DNA from: Gemmatimonadaceae bacterium
GTDB taxonomy: Bacteria > Gemmatimonadota > Gemmatimonadetes > Gemmatimonadales > Gemmatimonadaceae
Length of the DNA: 64,000 bases
NCBI GenBank assembly: GCA_016720905.1
Contig: JADKJT010000014.1
Location: 1 to 64,000 of the forward strand
Direction: 5' to 3'
Shown here in pieces: positions 55,364 to 64,000 of the stretch. The translations under genes and the position numbers were made by a program. The first letter of the stretch is position 1. Each line of letters begins with the position of its first letter. The notes under the pieces are model-generated. The model saw nothing but the letters and a program-made list of their open reading frames with translations, was not told where the DNA came from and searched no databases.

Positions 55364-55909
55364 TCAGCCGAGTCGAAATCCAGCCGCGTAGAGCAAAGCC
55401 AGCGCCGTTTTGGCATCCTGGATTTCGCCCTGTTCAATCATGGACAGTGCCCGTGACAGCTTGGTTGGCACCAACTCCATGAATTCGTCGGCTTCCCGGT
55501 GTGATTCTCCGGCCGTAAGCCCCGTGGCGAGAAAAAGGTGGATCTTCTCGTCGGTGAAGCCCGGCGTCGTGTACATGGTGAACAAGTGTTCGACACGTTC
55601 AGCACGGTATCCGGTTTCCTCGGACAGTTCGCGATGCGCGCATTGCAATGGGGATTCCCCGGCGTCCAATCGGCCTGCCGGGATTTCATAAAGATAACCG
55701 TCCGCGGCGTAGCGGTACTGGCGTATCAACAAGACCTGCGGGTCATCGGCGTCCGCATCCAGCAAGGGCACCACGGCACTTGCGCCCGGGTGCCGGACCA
55801 TCTCCAGAGAGCCGATAGAGCCATCGGGAAAACGGACCTCGTCGATATCCAGGGAAATCACGCGTCCCTGATAGGCGCGGGTGCTGGATACCTGACCTGG
55901 CCCGGTCAC
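55364..55909 (-). CDS. NUDIX hydrolase (ADP-ribose pyrophosphatase-like)
   Basis: 181 residues from GTG 55909, overlapping the SET gene stop by 4 nt. The Nudix box is complete: GRLDAGESPLQCAHREL followed by SEETGY (GX5EX7REUXEEXGU). The preceding EIPAGRL and the downstream FTMYTTPGFTDEKIHLF match ADP-sugar pyrophosphatases of the ADPRase type. It hydrolyses nucleoside diphosphate sugars in the cytoplasm. A longer frame upstream of 55909 is just the SET gene in another frame. Confidence 0.88.
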   Translation of the reverse strand: MTGPGQVSSTRAYQGRVISLDIDEVRFPDGSIGSLEMVRHPGASAVVPLLDADADDPQVLLIRQYRYAADGYLYEIPAGRLDAGESPLQCAHRELSEETGYRAERVEHLFTMYTTPGFTDEKIHLFLATGLTAGESHREADEFMELVPTKLSRALSMIEQGEIQDAKTALALLYAAGFRLG

Positions 55910-56547
55910 CGCCCCGCCTTCTTGGTCACCCGCTTCTTCACTTTGGTGGCGCGCCGCTCGGCCACGTGAGGATGCCCCAGCGAGCTCTTCTTGGCCGTCT
56001 TCTTCCGAGGCTTCCGCGGCTTGGGCACATCGTCGCCGGCCAACCACTTCCTGACGGTCGATTTCAGGTAGCGCGGTACCAGCAGAATCGTACCGCGGCA
56101 CTTGGCAGCGCCACAGCGACAGGCGTAGTAGCGAATGTCTTCCGGCTCGAAGTCGTCCTGCCATTCGAAGCGATAGTCGTAGACGAGCTCCGTCTCCGGC
56201 TTGATCGGCTTGATGGCCTTGATCCAGACGCGGTCGTTCTCGATCACCGACTCGCAGTTCGGATCACACGCGTGATTCAGAAAGCGCGCGTCGCTCCCGC
56301 CATAGCGCGCGTCCAGCACGATGTCGTCATCGAGCACGAACAGAAAGGTGTGATGACGTCCGTTGTTGTCGTCGTACCGACGATCGGCCTCTTCGTGGGA
56401 AATGCGCTGGCCGATGTATTCGTCCACGCGCTGACCGGTGCGAATGGGACGGAGGGCAAACGCGCCGCGTCCTTGAATGCGGGAACGACGCACTTCGTAC
56501 AGGGGCTGGGATTTCTTGACGCTACGGCTGGTCTTCTTCGCGGGCAC
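55906..56547 (-). CDS. SET-domain protein methyltransferase
   Basis: 213 residues. The SET domain covers about residues 18-155: SRIQGRGAFALRPIRTGQRV, SDARFLNHACDPNCE (SAM/pseudoknot motif NHxC.PN), ELVYDYRFEWQ, and a post-SET Cys cluster YYACRCGAAKCRG. The C-terminal 45 residues are Lys/Arg-rich (KPRKPRKKTAKK), like a histone-tail mimic, and could bind DNA or be self-modified. SET enzymes methylate lysines with SAM, and bacterial targets are largely unknown. It is coupled with the Nudix gene. Confidence 0.85.
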   Translation of the reverse strand: MPAKKTSRSVKKSQPLYEVRRSRIQGRGAFALRPIRTGQRVDEYIGQRISHEEADRRYDDNNGRHHTFLFVLDDDIVLDARYGGSDARFLNHACDPNCESVIENDRVWIKAIKPIKPETELVYDYRFEWQDDFEPEDIRYYACRCGAAKCRGTILLVPRYLKSTVRKWLAGDDVPKPRKPRKKTAKKSSLGHPHVAERRATKVKKRVTKKAGR

Positions 56548-56573
56548 TGGATGCGGATAAGGGGGCAGACAGA

Positions 56574-58010
56574 TCAGGAATGGCTGGCCGACGGCTCGAC
56601 CGGAACGTCCGTCGCTACGTCCGGCTCGGACGGATCGTACACGGTCACGGGTCCAACGCCAAGCGCGGCCAGCGACTCGCGGATGGCGCCCGCATCGCCC
56701 ACCACCACCGCCTGCAGTCGTGTCGGATCGAGATGCGTGTTTGCCACTCGCAGCACATCGTCCGCCGTCACCGCGCGCACCCGATCGCGATAGGTGTCGA
56801 AGTAGTCGCCGGGTAGTCCGAAAATTTCCACGTTGGCCAACCCGCCGGCCACGGCGGCCGTCGACTCGAAGCGAATCGGGAAAACGCCAATCAGGTAACT
56901 CGTCGCCAACGACAGCTCCGCCTCGGTGACCGGCGCTTCACGAATACGCGTGAACTCCGTCATGATTTCACGCAGGGCATCGGCCGTCACGGCGGTTTCC
57001 ACGGCGGTCGAGATCTCGAACGGACTCGCTGCGCGTCGCCAGTCGAACGCCGAATGCGCGCCGTAGGTGTACGCGTGCTCCTCGCGCAGGTTGAGATTGA
57101 GCCGGGACGAGAACAACCCCCCGAGAATCGCGTTCATCACCACCAACGGGAAGTAGTCCTCGTGCGAGCGCGGCACGGCCACATGACCCACGCGCAACTC
57201 CGACTGCGGCGCGTCGGCCTTGTGGACAATATGGACGCGCGCATTGTCAAAGCGTTGGCTATCGACGGGTTCCGACGCCGGCGCGGCCGCACCGCTCCAG
57301 TCACCAAAGCACCGCGACGTCTGGCGCACCGCTTCGTCAACCGTGATGTCTCCGGCGATGATCAACGCCGTGGCACTCGGCCGGTAGAACGCCGCGTGAT
57401 ACGCGGTGATACGGTCGCGGGTCACGCGCGCAATGCTGGCCTCATCGCCACCCGCCAGTCGCGCAAAGCGCGAGGCCGGGGCGTACAACAATCGCGAGAA
57501 GAACACGTCGGCCAACCCGCGGGGTTCCGCGCGCAACTGCGCCAGATCGGAGAGTCGTTCGGCGCGCAACCGTTCAAGTTCGTGCTCTGGGAACGCCGGT
57601 TCGCGCAGCACCTCGGCCAACACCGAGAATCCGTCATCCACCCGTGACGCGAGTGCCGTCAGTTGCACAATCGCCGAATCCCAATCGGCCCCCGTGTCGA
57701 GCGTGCTGCCCAGCATCTCCAGCCGCTGCGCCAACTCCAGCGACGACATGGTGCGCGTGCCTTCGTTGAGCGCGCGCGTGGCCAGTTGGGCAACGCCCTC
57801 GCAATTTCTCGGATCGCGCGTGGCACCAGCCTCGATGACGGCCAGAATCGTCACCACCGGATAGGCGTGAATGGGCGCCACCAGAATGCGCAGCCCGTTC
57901 GGGAGCACGCGCGATTCGAAGTGCGGAAAGCGATACGGGCGCGGCGTGCCGGGGCCGGGACGGGACGGGGCGGGCGGCAGTGCAGGGGACTTCATGAGTT
58001 CGGCGTTCAC
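56574..58010 (-). CDS. M16 peptidase-family protein, inactive subunit
   Basis: 478 residues, with an M16 fold: N-terminal half FESRVLPNGLRILVAPIHAY and C-terminal M16_C (ATALIIAGDITVDEAVRQTS and SRLNLNLREEHAYTYGAHSA). The zinc HxxEH motif is replaced (GVAQLATRALNEGT), so it cannot be catalytic by itself. The R/Y pair of the substrate-binding region (Rxxxxxx...YTY) is retained. It overlaps the active partner gene by 4 nt. M16B enzymes often work as such active/inactive heterodimers, as in mitochondrial MPP. Confidence 0.88.
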   Translation of the reverse strand: MNAELMKSPALPPAPSRPGPGTPRPYRFPHFESRVLPNGLRILVAPIHAYPVVTILAVIEAGATRDPRNCEGVAQLATRALNEGTRTMSSLELAQRLEMLGSTLDTGADWDSAIVQLTALASRVDDGFSVLAEVLREPAFPEHELERLRAERLSDLAQLRAEPRGLADVFFSRLLYAPASRFARLAGGDEASIARVTRDRITAYHAAFYRPSATALIIAGDITVDEAVRQTSRCFGDWSGAAAPASEPVDSQRFDNARVHIVHKADAPQSELRVGHVAVPRSHEDYFPLVVMNAILGGLFSSRLNLNLREEHAYTYGAHSAFDWRRAASPFEISTAVETAVTADALREIMTEFTRIREAPVTEAELSLATSYLIGVFPIRFESTAAVAGGLANVEIFGLPGDYFDTYRDRVRAVTADDVLRVANTHLDPTRLQAVVVGDAGAIRESLAALGVGPVTVYDPSEPDVATDVPVEPSASHS

Positions 58011-59323
58011 GCGATCACCGCAGCGTCAGCAACCGCCAAATCCGCATCAACATCGTCAACCGGAGCCGGCAGGTACAACAGCACGGCCCGATTGTCGGGC
58101 CCCAGTCGCTCGCGTGTCAGCCTGGACACATCAGCGGCGGTGACCGCCTGATAGCGAGCCACTTGATCGTTGGCGAGACTCGGGTCGCCAAAATAGGTCG
58201 CGAACCGCGACAACTGATCGGCGCGCTCGGCCGCAGACTGCAATCCGGTCACGAAACTCGTCTCGATCAGCGCGCGCGCGCGCGCGACTTCTGTTTCGGT
58301 GACCCCGTGCTCGTGAATGCGATCGAGTTCCGCCAACACGGCCGCCTCGAGTTGCTCGGCCGACACGTCACCATGGGCGGTGGCATCGACAATCAGCAGG
58401 TCGCTGCCCTTGGCCAGATCATACGTGAACGCGCTGGCCTGCGACGCCACCCGTTGTGTGCGCACCAATGACTGCTCCAACCGACTGCCGGTGCGAAGTC
58501 CCAGAATTGCCGACGCCAGGCTGGCCGCGTAGTAGCCGTCACTGCCGAAGACGGGCGTGCGGCAGGCCACGAACAGTCGGGGCAGCGCCACCGCGTCGGT
58601 CACCACCTCGCGAAGCGTCGTTCCAAAGGTGGCCGACACTGTCATGTCCCGCAGCGGGGGGCGCGGCGCGCCTTGCGGGATGGGGCCGAAATACGCATCA
58701 ACCAAACGGATCGCCTCGGCCCGATCGAGATCGCCGGCAATGGTCAACACCGCGTTGTCCGGGGTGTAATACGTGCGGAAGAAGTCGGCCACATCCTCCA
58801 GGGACGCGTCCGACAGGTGTTCCATCGAACCGATCAGCGAGTGATGGAAGGGGTGCTGCTCGGGAAAACAGAGCGCCGGCAGTTTTTCCCACCAGGTGCC
58901 GTACGGCTGGTTATCCACCGACCAGCGCCGTTCGTTTTTCACCACATCGCGTTGGGTATCCAGCTTCTGCTGTGTCAATCCGGGGAGGAAGCGCCCCATC
59001 CGATCGGCTTCCAGCCAGAGGGCCAGGGCCAGTTGGTTGGAAGGCAGCGTTTCGTAATAGTTGGTCCGATCCAGCCAGGTCGACCCGTTCAGCGTGCCGC
59101 CGGCACGCTGCACCAGTTCGAAGTGTTCGTTGGCTGCCACCTGTTCCGATCCCTGAAACAGCATATGTTCGAACAGGTGGGCAAAGCCGGTCCGCTCCAG
59201 CCGTTCATTGGCCGAGCCGACGTGGTACCACAGGTTGACCGCAACGATGGGTGCCGTGTGATCTTTCGAGAGCACCACGTGCAGGCCATTCGGGAGGCGG
59301 TAGCTCTCGACGGGAATGCGCAT
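58007..59323 (-). CDS. M16 zinc peptidase, active subunit
   Basis: 438 residues from ATG 59323. The inverted zinc motif HLFEH lies in RTGFAHLFEHMLFQGSEQ (about residues 45-60), and the distal Glu is in the following helix. The C-terminal half has the M16_C domain (AVLTIAGDLDRAEAIRLVDA). There is no signal peptide, so it may be cytoplasmic or use an unrecognised path; longer starts exist upstream but add non-coding-like sequence. It forms a pair with the inactive M16 protein encoded next. Substrates are probably peptides. Confidence 0.9.
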   Translation of the reverse strand: MRIPVESYRLPNGLHVVLSKDHTAPIVAVNLWYHVGSANERLERTGFAHLFEHMLFQGSEQVAANEHFELVQRAGGTLNGSTWLDRTNYYETLPSNQLALALWLEADRMGRFLPGLTQQKLDTQRDVVKNERRWSVDNQPYGTWWEKLPALCFPEQHPFHHSLIGSMEHLSDASLEDVADFFRTYYTPDNAVLTIAGDLDRAEAIRLVDAYFGPIPQGAPRPPLRDMTVSATFGTTLREVVTDAVALPRLFVACRTPVFGSDGYYAASLASAILGLRTGSRLEQSLVRTQRVASQASAFTYDLAKGSDLLIVDATAHGDVSAEQLEAAVLAELDRIHEHGVTETEVARARALIETSFVTGLQSAAERADQLSRFATYFGDPSLANDQVARYQAVTAADVSRLTRERLGPDNRAVLLYLPAPVDDVDADLAVADAAVIA

Positions 59324-59398
59324 CAGACAATATTGGTAGCCAACGCAGCAAAGCGGTAACCCTAGGGCTTCGCGTTCTTTCCTTTGACTTTCTCCGGA

Positions 59399-61255
59399 AT
59401 GCTTCGAACGAGTTCTCACAGCATGGCGTTTCGCTTTGTCCGCGGGATGGCGATGGCGTTCGCCCTGCAAGCGTGCGGTGGTGGTGATGGTCCGCCAGTG
59501 CCCACCACGTTCAGCCCAACGGGAGGCAGCACGCTGCAAGTCAACGGCGTGGTCGCCACGCTCGCGGTGCCCGAACCCAAGGTGCAGATCCTTGACGCCA
59601 AGGGCGTTGGCATCAAGGGACTGCGCGTGCGCTGGCGCGTGGGCACCAACAGCGGCGTGGTCATCACCGACTCCTCGCTTACCGACGCGTCGGGTGTCGC
59701 GTTGTCCAGTGGATGGAGTTTCGGCACCGTCACGGGTACGCAAACACTCACCGCCTCGGCCGACGGCGTGCCGTTAGTCACATTTACCGCGCAAGTGGGA
59801 CCCGGACCGGCGGCCAGTCTTATCCGCGTCGGGCCAAGCACCCAGGACGCGACCGTCAACACGAACGTGGCGCAGCCGCCGTCAACGCGAGCCGAAGACG
59901 CATTCGGCAATGTGGTGCCCGGCGTGCCCATTCTGTTCATCGTGGCCTCCGGCGGTGGCACCATCACCGGAGAACAGCAAACCACCAATCAAAGTGGCGT
60001 TGCCACGGCAGGTTCGTGGAAGCTGGGCACCGGCATCGGCCAGCAGATTGCCCGCGCGACATCAGCCACTGCCTCGCCGGCCGGTTTTGTCGCCACGGCG
60101 CTGGCCGGCCCGCCTGCGGATCTGGTGAAGGCCGCAGGAGACAATCAGGAAGGCGTGAGTGGTGTGGCTATTGGCACACCGCCAGGTGTGCGCGTGGTCG
60201 ATGCATTCAACAATCCGGTCGGGAATATCCCCGTGACGTTCACCCCGAACGCCAACTCCGGAACCGTCTCCAACGCCACGGTGCTTACCGATCCGGCCAG
60301 TGGCACGGCCTTCGTCGGCAGTTGGGTGCTGGGCAGCGCGCCAACGCAATCATTGGTGGCCACCAGTTCGTCCATCCCCGCCAAGTCTGTCACGTTCACC
60401 GCCACCGCGGTCGAGACGGCATTCGACATCGATGTGCGATTCGTCGGTGACGGTGGCACGCCGCAAGTGCGACAGGCATTCATCGCGGCCGCGTCCAAAT
60501 GGCGGCGGGTGATTGTCGGTCATGTGCACAACGTGGCGATTTCACGCCCGGCGGGCACCTGTGTGTCGTGGGCGCCAGCCATCAGCGAAACCGTCAACGA
60601 CGTGGTGATCTTCGCGCGCATTGGCGCCATTGATGGCGCCGGTCAGATTCTCGCGCGGGCCGGACCGTGTATCTACAGCACGGTCGATAACCTGCCGATC
60701 ACGGGCATCATGGAGTTCGACGAGGCCGACCTCACGAACGTATTGGCCAACGGCACCTTTGGCGATGTCGTGTTGCATGAGATGGGGCACGTGCTTGGTG
60801 TCGGCACGTTCTGGACGGTGGGTCGTTCATTGTTGACTGATGCGGGGACCGCCGCGCCGTATTTCACCGGCGCCTCCGCGCGGGCCGCGTTTGCCGCCAT
60901 CAATACAGTGACGTTCTCCGGCAATCCAGTGCCGGTGGAAGGCAACCAGTATCCGGTTGGCACCCGTGACGCCCACTGGCGCGAAAACGTGTTCGGCCGC
61001 GAACTCATGCAGGGCTTCGCGAAAGTCGGCGGGATGCCGTTGAGCCGGGTCACCGCCGCGTCGATGCAGGATCTCGGATACCTCGTCAACATGAACGCGG
61101 CCGATCCTTATTCCATTTCATCGCCGATTCTGCAGGGATTTCCGCCGTCGGGATTCGAGACGCCGGCGCTGTTCAACGACGAACTGCGTTCGGAGTTGCT
61201 TGGCGTTGACAAGGACGGTCGCGTGGTCAAGGTGATTCCGCGACGTACACCGTAA
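59399..61255 (+). CDS. Ig-like domain lipoprotein with M8-like zinc peptidase
   Basis: About 618 residues. Starts at ATG 59399 or 59423 are both possible, and a TTG at 59384 is also in frame. A lipobox (FALQAC) precedes a Gly-rich spacer, then three Ig-like (Big_1-type) repeats, each ending in a GTxxGxQ-type loop (GTVTGTQTLTASADGVPL; GTGIGQQIARATSATASP). The peptidase domain has HEMGHVLGVGTFW and later RENVFGRELMQGFAKVGGMP with a PLSRVTAASMQDLGY end, as in leishmanolysin-related proteins. It probably degrades extracellular protein. Confidence 0.75.
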   Translation: MLRTSSHSMAFRFVRGMAMAFALQACGGGDGPPVPTTFSPTGGSTLQVNGVVATLAVPEPKVQILDAKGVGIKGLRVRWRVGTNSGVVITDSSLTDASGVALSSGWSFGTVTGTQTLTASADGVPLVTFTAQVGPGPAASLIRVGPSTQDATVNTNVAQPPSTRAEDAFGNVVPGVPILFIVASGGGTITGEQQTTNQSGVATAGSWKLGTGIGQQIARATSATASPAGFVATALAGPPADLVKAAGDNQEGVSGVAIGTPPGVRVVDAFNNPVGNIPVTFTPNANSGTVSNATVLTDPASGTAFVGSWVLGSAPTQSLVATSSSIPAKSVTFTATAVETAFDIDVRFVGDGGTPQVRQAFIAAASKWRRVIVGHVHNVAISRPAGTCVSWAPAISETVNDVVIFARIGAIDGAGQILARAGPCIYSTVDNLPITGIMEFDEADLTNVLANGTFGDVVLHEMGHVLGVGTFWTVGRSLLTDAGTAAPYFTGASARAAFAAINTVTFSGNPVPVEGNQYPVGTRDAHWRENVFGRELMQGFAKVGGMPLSRVTAASMQDLGYLVNMNAADPYSISSPILQGFPPSGFETPALFNDELRSELLGVDKDGRVVKVIPRRTP

Positions 61256-61275
61256 CTGCATCGGCCGTGAACGTG

Positions 61276-61310
61276 AACGCGCCGCGCTTCGTGCTGAAGC
61301 GCGGCGCGTT
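61276..61310. terminator. Hairpin between convergent genes
   Basis: Arms aacgcgccgcgcttc (61276-61290) and gaagcgcggcgcgtt (61296-61310) form a perfect 15-bp stem with a 5-nt loop, followed by TTGTCTT on the plus strand. It can end transcripts from both the M8-like gene and the YdcF gene. Confidence 0.78.
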
Positions 61311-61323
61311 TGTCTTCGACGTT

Positions 61324-61998
61324 TCACCCCTCCGCCACCGGCTCCTCACTGTGCCCGGTGACATACAACCACAGCAGCTTCGCCACATCGGCCGGCAGGG
61401 CAAACGATTCGCGCAACACATACTCCAGCGCGATCGAGCGATTGGCCGAAATGGGGCTGGTGCGCGTCGGTGACGGCAAGGGCGTGAGTCCGTGCAGGCG
61501 CGCCAGCACCTCCAGGCGCAACATATGAAACGGATCACTCACCAGCAGCACCCGCGGGCGCGCCGCCATCGGTGCCCGCACCGAGTCCGCGGTTGACCGC
61601 AGCAGTACTGCCGCCCCGTGCATCGACGCCAATGTGGTGCGGCCGGCGCCTTCCAGCAGAATGGCCCGCGTCGGCACCCCGCGGCGCACGGCAAAGCGCC
61701 GACCGGCCGCTGCCTCGCTGATCACATCACCGTCGCGTCGGCCACCGGTGAAGATCATGCGCGGCGCGCGCTGCGCATTCCACAGCGCCAGCGCATGATC
61801 GAGTCGCGCCCGCAACACAGGTGACGGACGTCCGCTGTACTGTGCCGCGCCGAGCACCACAATGGCGTCGGCATGTTCGGTGCTGCTGCGCGTCGACCAG
61901 GCGAGGATGGCGGCCAATACGGCCAGCCACCCCGTCAATGCCACCACGAACAGACGACCCAGGATCCGGCCAAATCGGCGCGGAGAACGGCGGGACAT
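61324..61998 (-). CDS. YdcF-family (DUF218) membrane protein
   Basis: 224 residues with one N-terminal membrane helix (LFVVALTGWLAVLAAILAW). The DUF218 domain shows HADAIVVLGAAQYSGRPSPV, ALALWNAQRAPRMIFTGG, SEAAAGRRFAVRRGVP and VLLVSDPFHMLRLEVLA. E. coli YdcF binds SAM, and the ElyC/SanA relatives act in envelope integrity. The domain probably faces the periplasm. It is upstream of nothing obvious and is convergent with the M8-like gene. Confidence 0.85.
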   Translation of the reverse strand: MSRRSPRRFGRILGRLFVVALTGWLAVLAAILAWSTRSSTEHADAIVVLGAAQYSGRPSPVLRARLDHALALWNAQRAPRMIFTGGRRDGDVISEAAAGRRFAVRRGVPTRAILLEGAGRTTLASMHGAAVLLRSTADSVRAPMAARPRVLLVSDPFHMLRLEVLARLHGLTPLPSPTRTSPISANRSIALEYVLRESFALPADVAKLLWLYVTGHSEEPVAEG

Positions 61999-62054
61999 AC
62001 CGGAAACGTAATGCGGCGGCGTTCGATCTCGCGAATGGTGCGCCAGGGCAGGCG

Positions 62055-63452
62055 TTACAGCGGCCGCTGTTGCCCGGACTCCGGCGCATCCACGGTAAAA
62101 CCATCGGCGCGCAACGCGGTGGCGAACGCGTCCTGCGCCGGCGGCTCACCATGCACCAGATGCACACGTGGTGCCCCGCGTCCATTCGACACACCGCCGC
62201 TTCGCACCTCACGCAACCAGTGCTGCAATTGCGTGCGATCCCCGTGCGCGCTGTACCCGTTCAGGATCTCCACCTGCGCCTTGAGTTCCACGTCCTCACC
62301 CAGTACGCGAATGGTGGGTCGCCGTTCCACGATGCGACGGCCGGTCGTGTGTTCGGCCTGAAAGCCGACAATGAGAATGGTGTTGCGCGGATCGCTGGCG
62401 CCGTAGCGCAAGTGATGCAGAATGCGCCCCGATTCCACCATCCCCGACGCGGCGATGATGATCATCGGTCCGCTCTGACTATTGAGCGCTTTCGATTCCT
62501 CGACCTTGCGGGTGTACCGCACCAGCGGGAAATCGAACAGGTCGGTGTTGTGCCGCACCAGCGATTCGCTCTGATCGAATGTTTCCGGATGCATGCCGAA
62601 CACCGCGGTCGCGTCAATCGCCAGTGGCGAATCGATCACAATGGGAATCGATGGGATCTTGCCTTCGCGCAGCAGACCGTGCAGGTCGTACACCAGTTCC
62701 TGCGTGCGACCCACGGCAAACGCGGGAATCAGCAACCGACCGCCGCGCGCCGCCGTTTCGCGCACCACGCGCGCCAGATGTTCGCGGGCGTCCAGTACCG
62801 ACTCATGATCGCGGTCGCCGTAGGTGGATTCACACAAGATCACATCAGCCCCACCGGTGGGCGGCTCGGGATCGCGAATGATGGCCAGCCCCTCGCGCCC
62901 GATGTCGCCCGAGAACACCAGACGCCGAAACTCGCCGTTCTCCTTCGCTTCAATCACCACCGACGCCGAGCCCAGAATATGTCCGGCGTCCACGAACTGC
63001 GCGCGCACCCCGTCGGTGACCTCGAACCACTTGTGGTAGGGCATCCCCACCATCTGGTCCTGCGTGCGCGTCGCGTCGGCAATGGTGTACAACGGCTCGG
63101 CATGCGGACGCCCGCGTCGTTCGAGGAAGTCGGCATCCTTTTCCTGGATGTGCGCGGAGTCGGCCAGCATGATCGCGCACAGATCCCGCGTGGCCGCGGT
63201 GGCAAAGATGTCGCCCTTGTAGCCGTGGCCCACCAGAAAGGGCAGGCGGCCCGCGTGATCGATGTGCGCGTGCGACAGCACGATCGCGTCGATCTCGTCG
63301 ACCGGCAGCGGCAACCGCACGTTCTTCTCGCGGCTCTCCGCCCGGCGCCCCTGAAAGAGGCCGCAGTCGAGGAGGATGGTGCGCGTGCCCACGCGCAGGA
63401 TGTGACAGGATCCCGTGACTTCGCGCGCGGCACCACTGAATTCAATCTGCAC
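62055..63452 (-). CDS. MBL-fold beta-CASP nuclease (RNA-type)
   Basis: 465 residues. The metallo-beta-lactamase part has GAAREVTGSCHILRVG, SHAHIDHAGRLPFL (HxHxDH) and DAGHILGSASVV. The beta-CASP domain follows (FAVGRTQELVYDLHGLLREG, ASGMVESGRILHHL), and the end has the KAQVEILNGYSAHGDRTQLQ motif of the RMMBL (RNA-metabolising) type. These enzymes cleave RNA, as in archaeal CPSF-like nucleases, and some mature or decay mRNA in bacteria. The adjacent ArsR and LOG genes may form one operon. Confidence 0.9.
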   Translation of the reverse strand: MQIEFSGAAREVTGSCHILRVGTRTILLDCGLFQGRRAESREKNVRLPLPVDEIDAIVLSHAHIDHAGRLPFLVGHGYKGDIFATAATRDLCAIMLADSAHIQEKDADFLERRGRPHAEPLYTIADATRTQDQMVGMPYHKWFEVTDGVRAQFVDAGHILGSASVVIEAKENGEFRRLVFSGDIGREGLAIIRDPEPPTGGADVILCESTYGDRDHESVLDAREHLARVVRETAARGGRLLIPAFAVGRTQELVYDLHGLLREGKIPSIPIVIDSPLAIDATAVFGMHPETFDQSESLVRHNTDLFDFPLVRYTRKVEESKALNSQSGPMIIIAASGMVESGRILHHLRYGASDPRNTILIVGFQAEHTTGRRIVERRPTIRVLGEDVELKAQVEILNGYSAHGDRTQLQHWLREVRSGGVSNGRGAPRVHLVHGEPPAQDAFATALRADGFTVDAPESGQQRPL

Positions 63453-63479
63453 TTCCGCTCCGGAGGTGCCGGAGCGCCG

Positions 63480-63812
63480 TCAGCTGCCGACCAGCAGCTT
63501 CTTCTGCGACTCCAGCTGGGATTCGAGGCGCCCGCACATCAGATCGCACAACTTCATGACACTCTTGTCGGATAACGCATAGTACACGAACAGTCCGTCC
63601 TTGCGCCGCTTGACGAAGCCCATCGCATGCAGCACCTGCAGGTGCTTGGAGACATTCGCCTGTCCCAGGCCGGTCTCTTCAACCAGTTCGCTCACCGCCA
63701 TCTCGCGCGACTGCAACGCATTGAGAATCTGGAGACGCGCCGGTTCGGCCAACGCCTTGAATCGTTCGGCAATCAGTCGAAAGAGTTCGGGCGTCATGTT
63801 CATCCGTCCCAT
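63480..63812 (-). CDS. ArsR-family transcriptional regulator
   Basis: 110 residues from ATG 63812, which overlaps the upstream LOG gene stop by one base (TGATG). It has a winged helix of the ArsR/SmtB kind: RFKALAEPARLQILNALQSR, MAVSELVEETGLGQANVSKH with the recognition helix LQVLHAMGFVKRRKDG, and a C-terminal helical tail (SDKSVMKLCDLMCGRLESQL). Two Cys in the last helix (LCDLMC) could sense metal or redox state. The coding order suggests it may control its own operon with the MBL nuclease. Confidence 0.85.
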   Translation of the reverse strand: MGRMNMTPELFRLIAERFKALAEPARLQILNALQSREMAVSELVEETGLGQANVSKHLQVLHAMGFVKRRKDGLFVYYALSDKSVMKLCDLMCGRLESQLESQKKLLVGS

Positions 63813-64000
63813 CAAGTGTCTCCCAGACGCAGCCAGCGTCGCACGTGCGGTGGTTGGAATGTCACCAATCGGTCCAGCAGCCGGCCCGCATCGGTCTCCA
63901 TGACCAGCCATTCCTGTGGCGTGCCCCGCAGGAACCCTTCGGCTTCCACGTGCTCCAGCATTGTTACCAGCGACTGCCAATACTGTGCCACATCCAGCAA
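63812..64000 (-). CDS. LOG-family protein, C-terminal part (runs off the right edge)
   Basis: The open frame continues to base 64000, and only the last 62 codons are present (QYWQSLVTMLEHVEAEGFLR, MRETD-like VMETDAGRLLDRLVTFQPPH). This matches the C-terminal helix region of TIGR00730/LOG proteins, which hydrolyse nucleoside 5'-monophosphates to a base and ribose phosphate (cytokinin-activating type). The catalytic PGGxGTxxE motif lies outside the window. It ends in a one-base overlap with the ArsR start. Confidence 0.65.
   Translation of the reverse strand: MLDVAQYWQSLVTMLEHVEAEGFLRGTPQEWLVMETDAGRLLDRLVTFQPPHVRRWLRLGDT

Overview
The window looks like a chromosome segment from a Gemmatimonadota bacterium (Gemmatimonas-like). 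The reasons are high GC, a SusC/RagA-SusD/RagB pair, many Ig-like secreted lipoproteins and metalloproteases, a PGM1-type ATP-grasp protein, and short operons joined by 4-nt ATGA/GTGA overlaps. The assignment is inferred from style and gene content, not from a marker gene.

Left chromosomal part (1-15,500). A partial unknown gene comes first, then a hicB antitoxin whose hicA partner is broken by a cluster of inverted repeats. Next are an M48 lipoprotein protease, an EXORDIUM/PHI-1-like secreted protein, a DUF4126 membrane protein and an M24 peptidase with a late frameshift. These are followed by the SusC/SusD uptake pair, gamma-glutamyltransferase, a small lipoprotein, a PGM1-related peptide ligase and a class II Fic protein.

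Integrated island (15,535-37,632, about 22.1 kb). It sits in the 3' end of tRNA-Phe and is bounded by a perfect 48-bp direct repeat (attL/attR). From left to right it carries: an IS481-type element; a small integron-like cassette array with attC-like sites but no visible integrase (CALIN-like); an IS3 element; an excisionase-like HTH gene; a long co-directional defence-type operon; a tyrosine recombinase remnant; and the tRNA. The operon reads GHKL ATPase, DruA-like DUF4338 protein, two large unknown proteins, YprA-type helicase, DUF1998 protein, and a Cas4-like PD-(D/E)XK nuclease with four Fe-S-type cysteines. The set resembles the YprA-helicase systems (Druantia, DISARM, ARMADA) but matches none of them exactly. 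Most of its genes carry one or more frameshifts, so it looks decayed unless the indels are sequence errors. The last gene, the nuclease, is intact.

Right chromosomal part (37,589-64,000). This holds tRNA-Phe, a secreted DUF1579-like protein, an AraC regulator, queF, a rhomboid protease, ddl, a brnT/brnA toxin-antitoxin pair, cystathionine beta-synthase, a TonB-like protein, an M30-like peptidase and glutaminyl cyclase. A replication and repair operon follows (holA, SPOR protein, mutS, mug), then an ECF sigma/anti-sigma pair and a SET methyltransferase-NUDIX pair. The segment ends with an active/inactive M16 peptidase pair, an M8-like metalloprotease, a YdcF protein, a beta-CASP MBL nuclease, an ArsR regulator and the end of a LOG-family gene.

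Overall, housekeeping and surface-proteolysis genes surround a tRNA-targeted island that has collected anti-phage and cassette genes and is now eroding.
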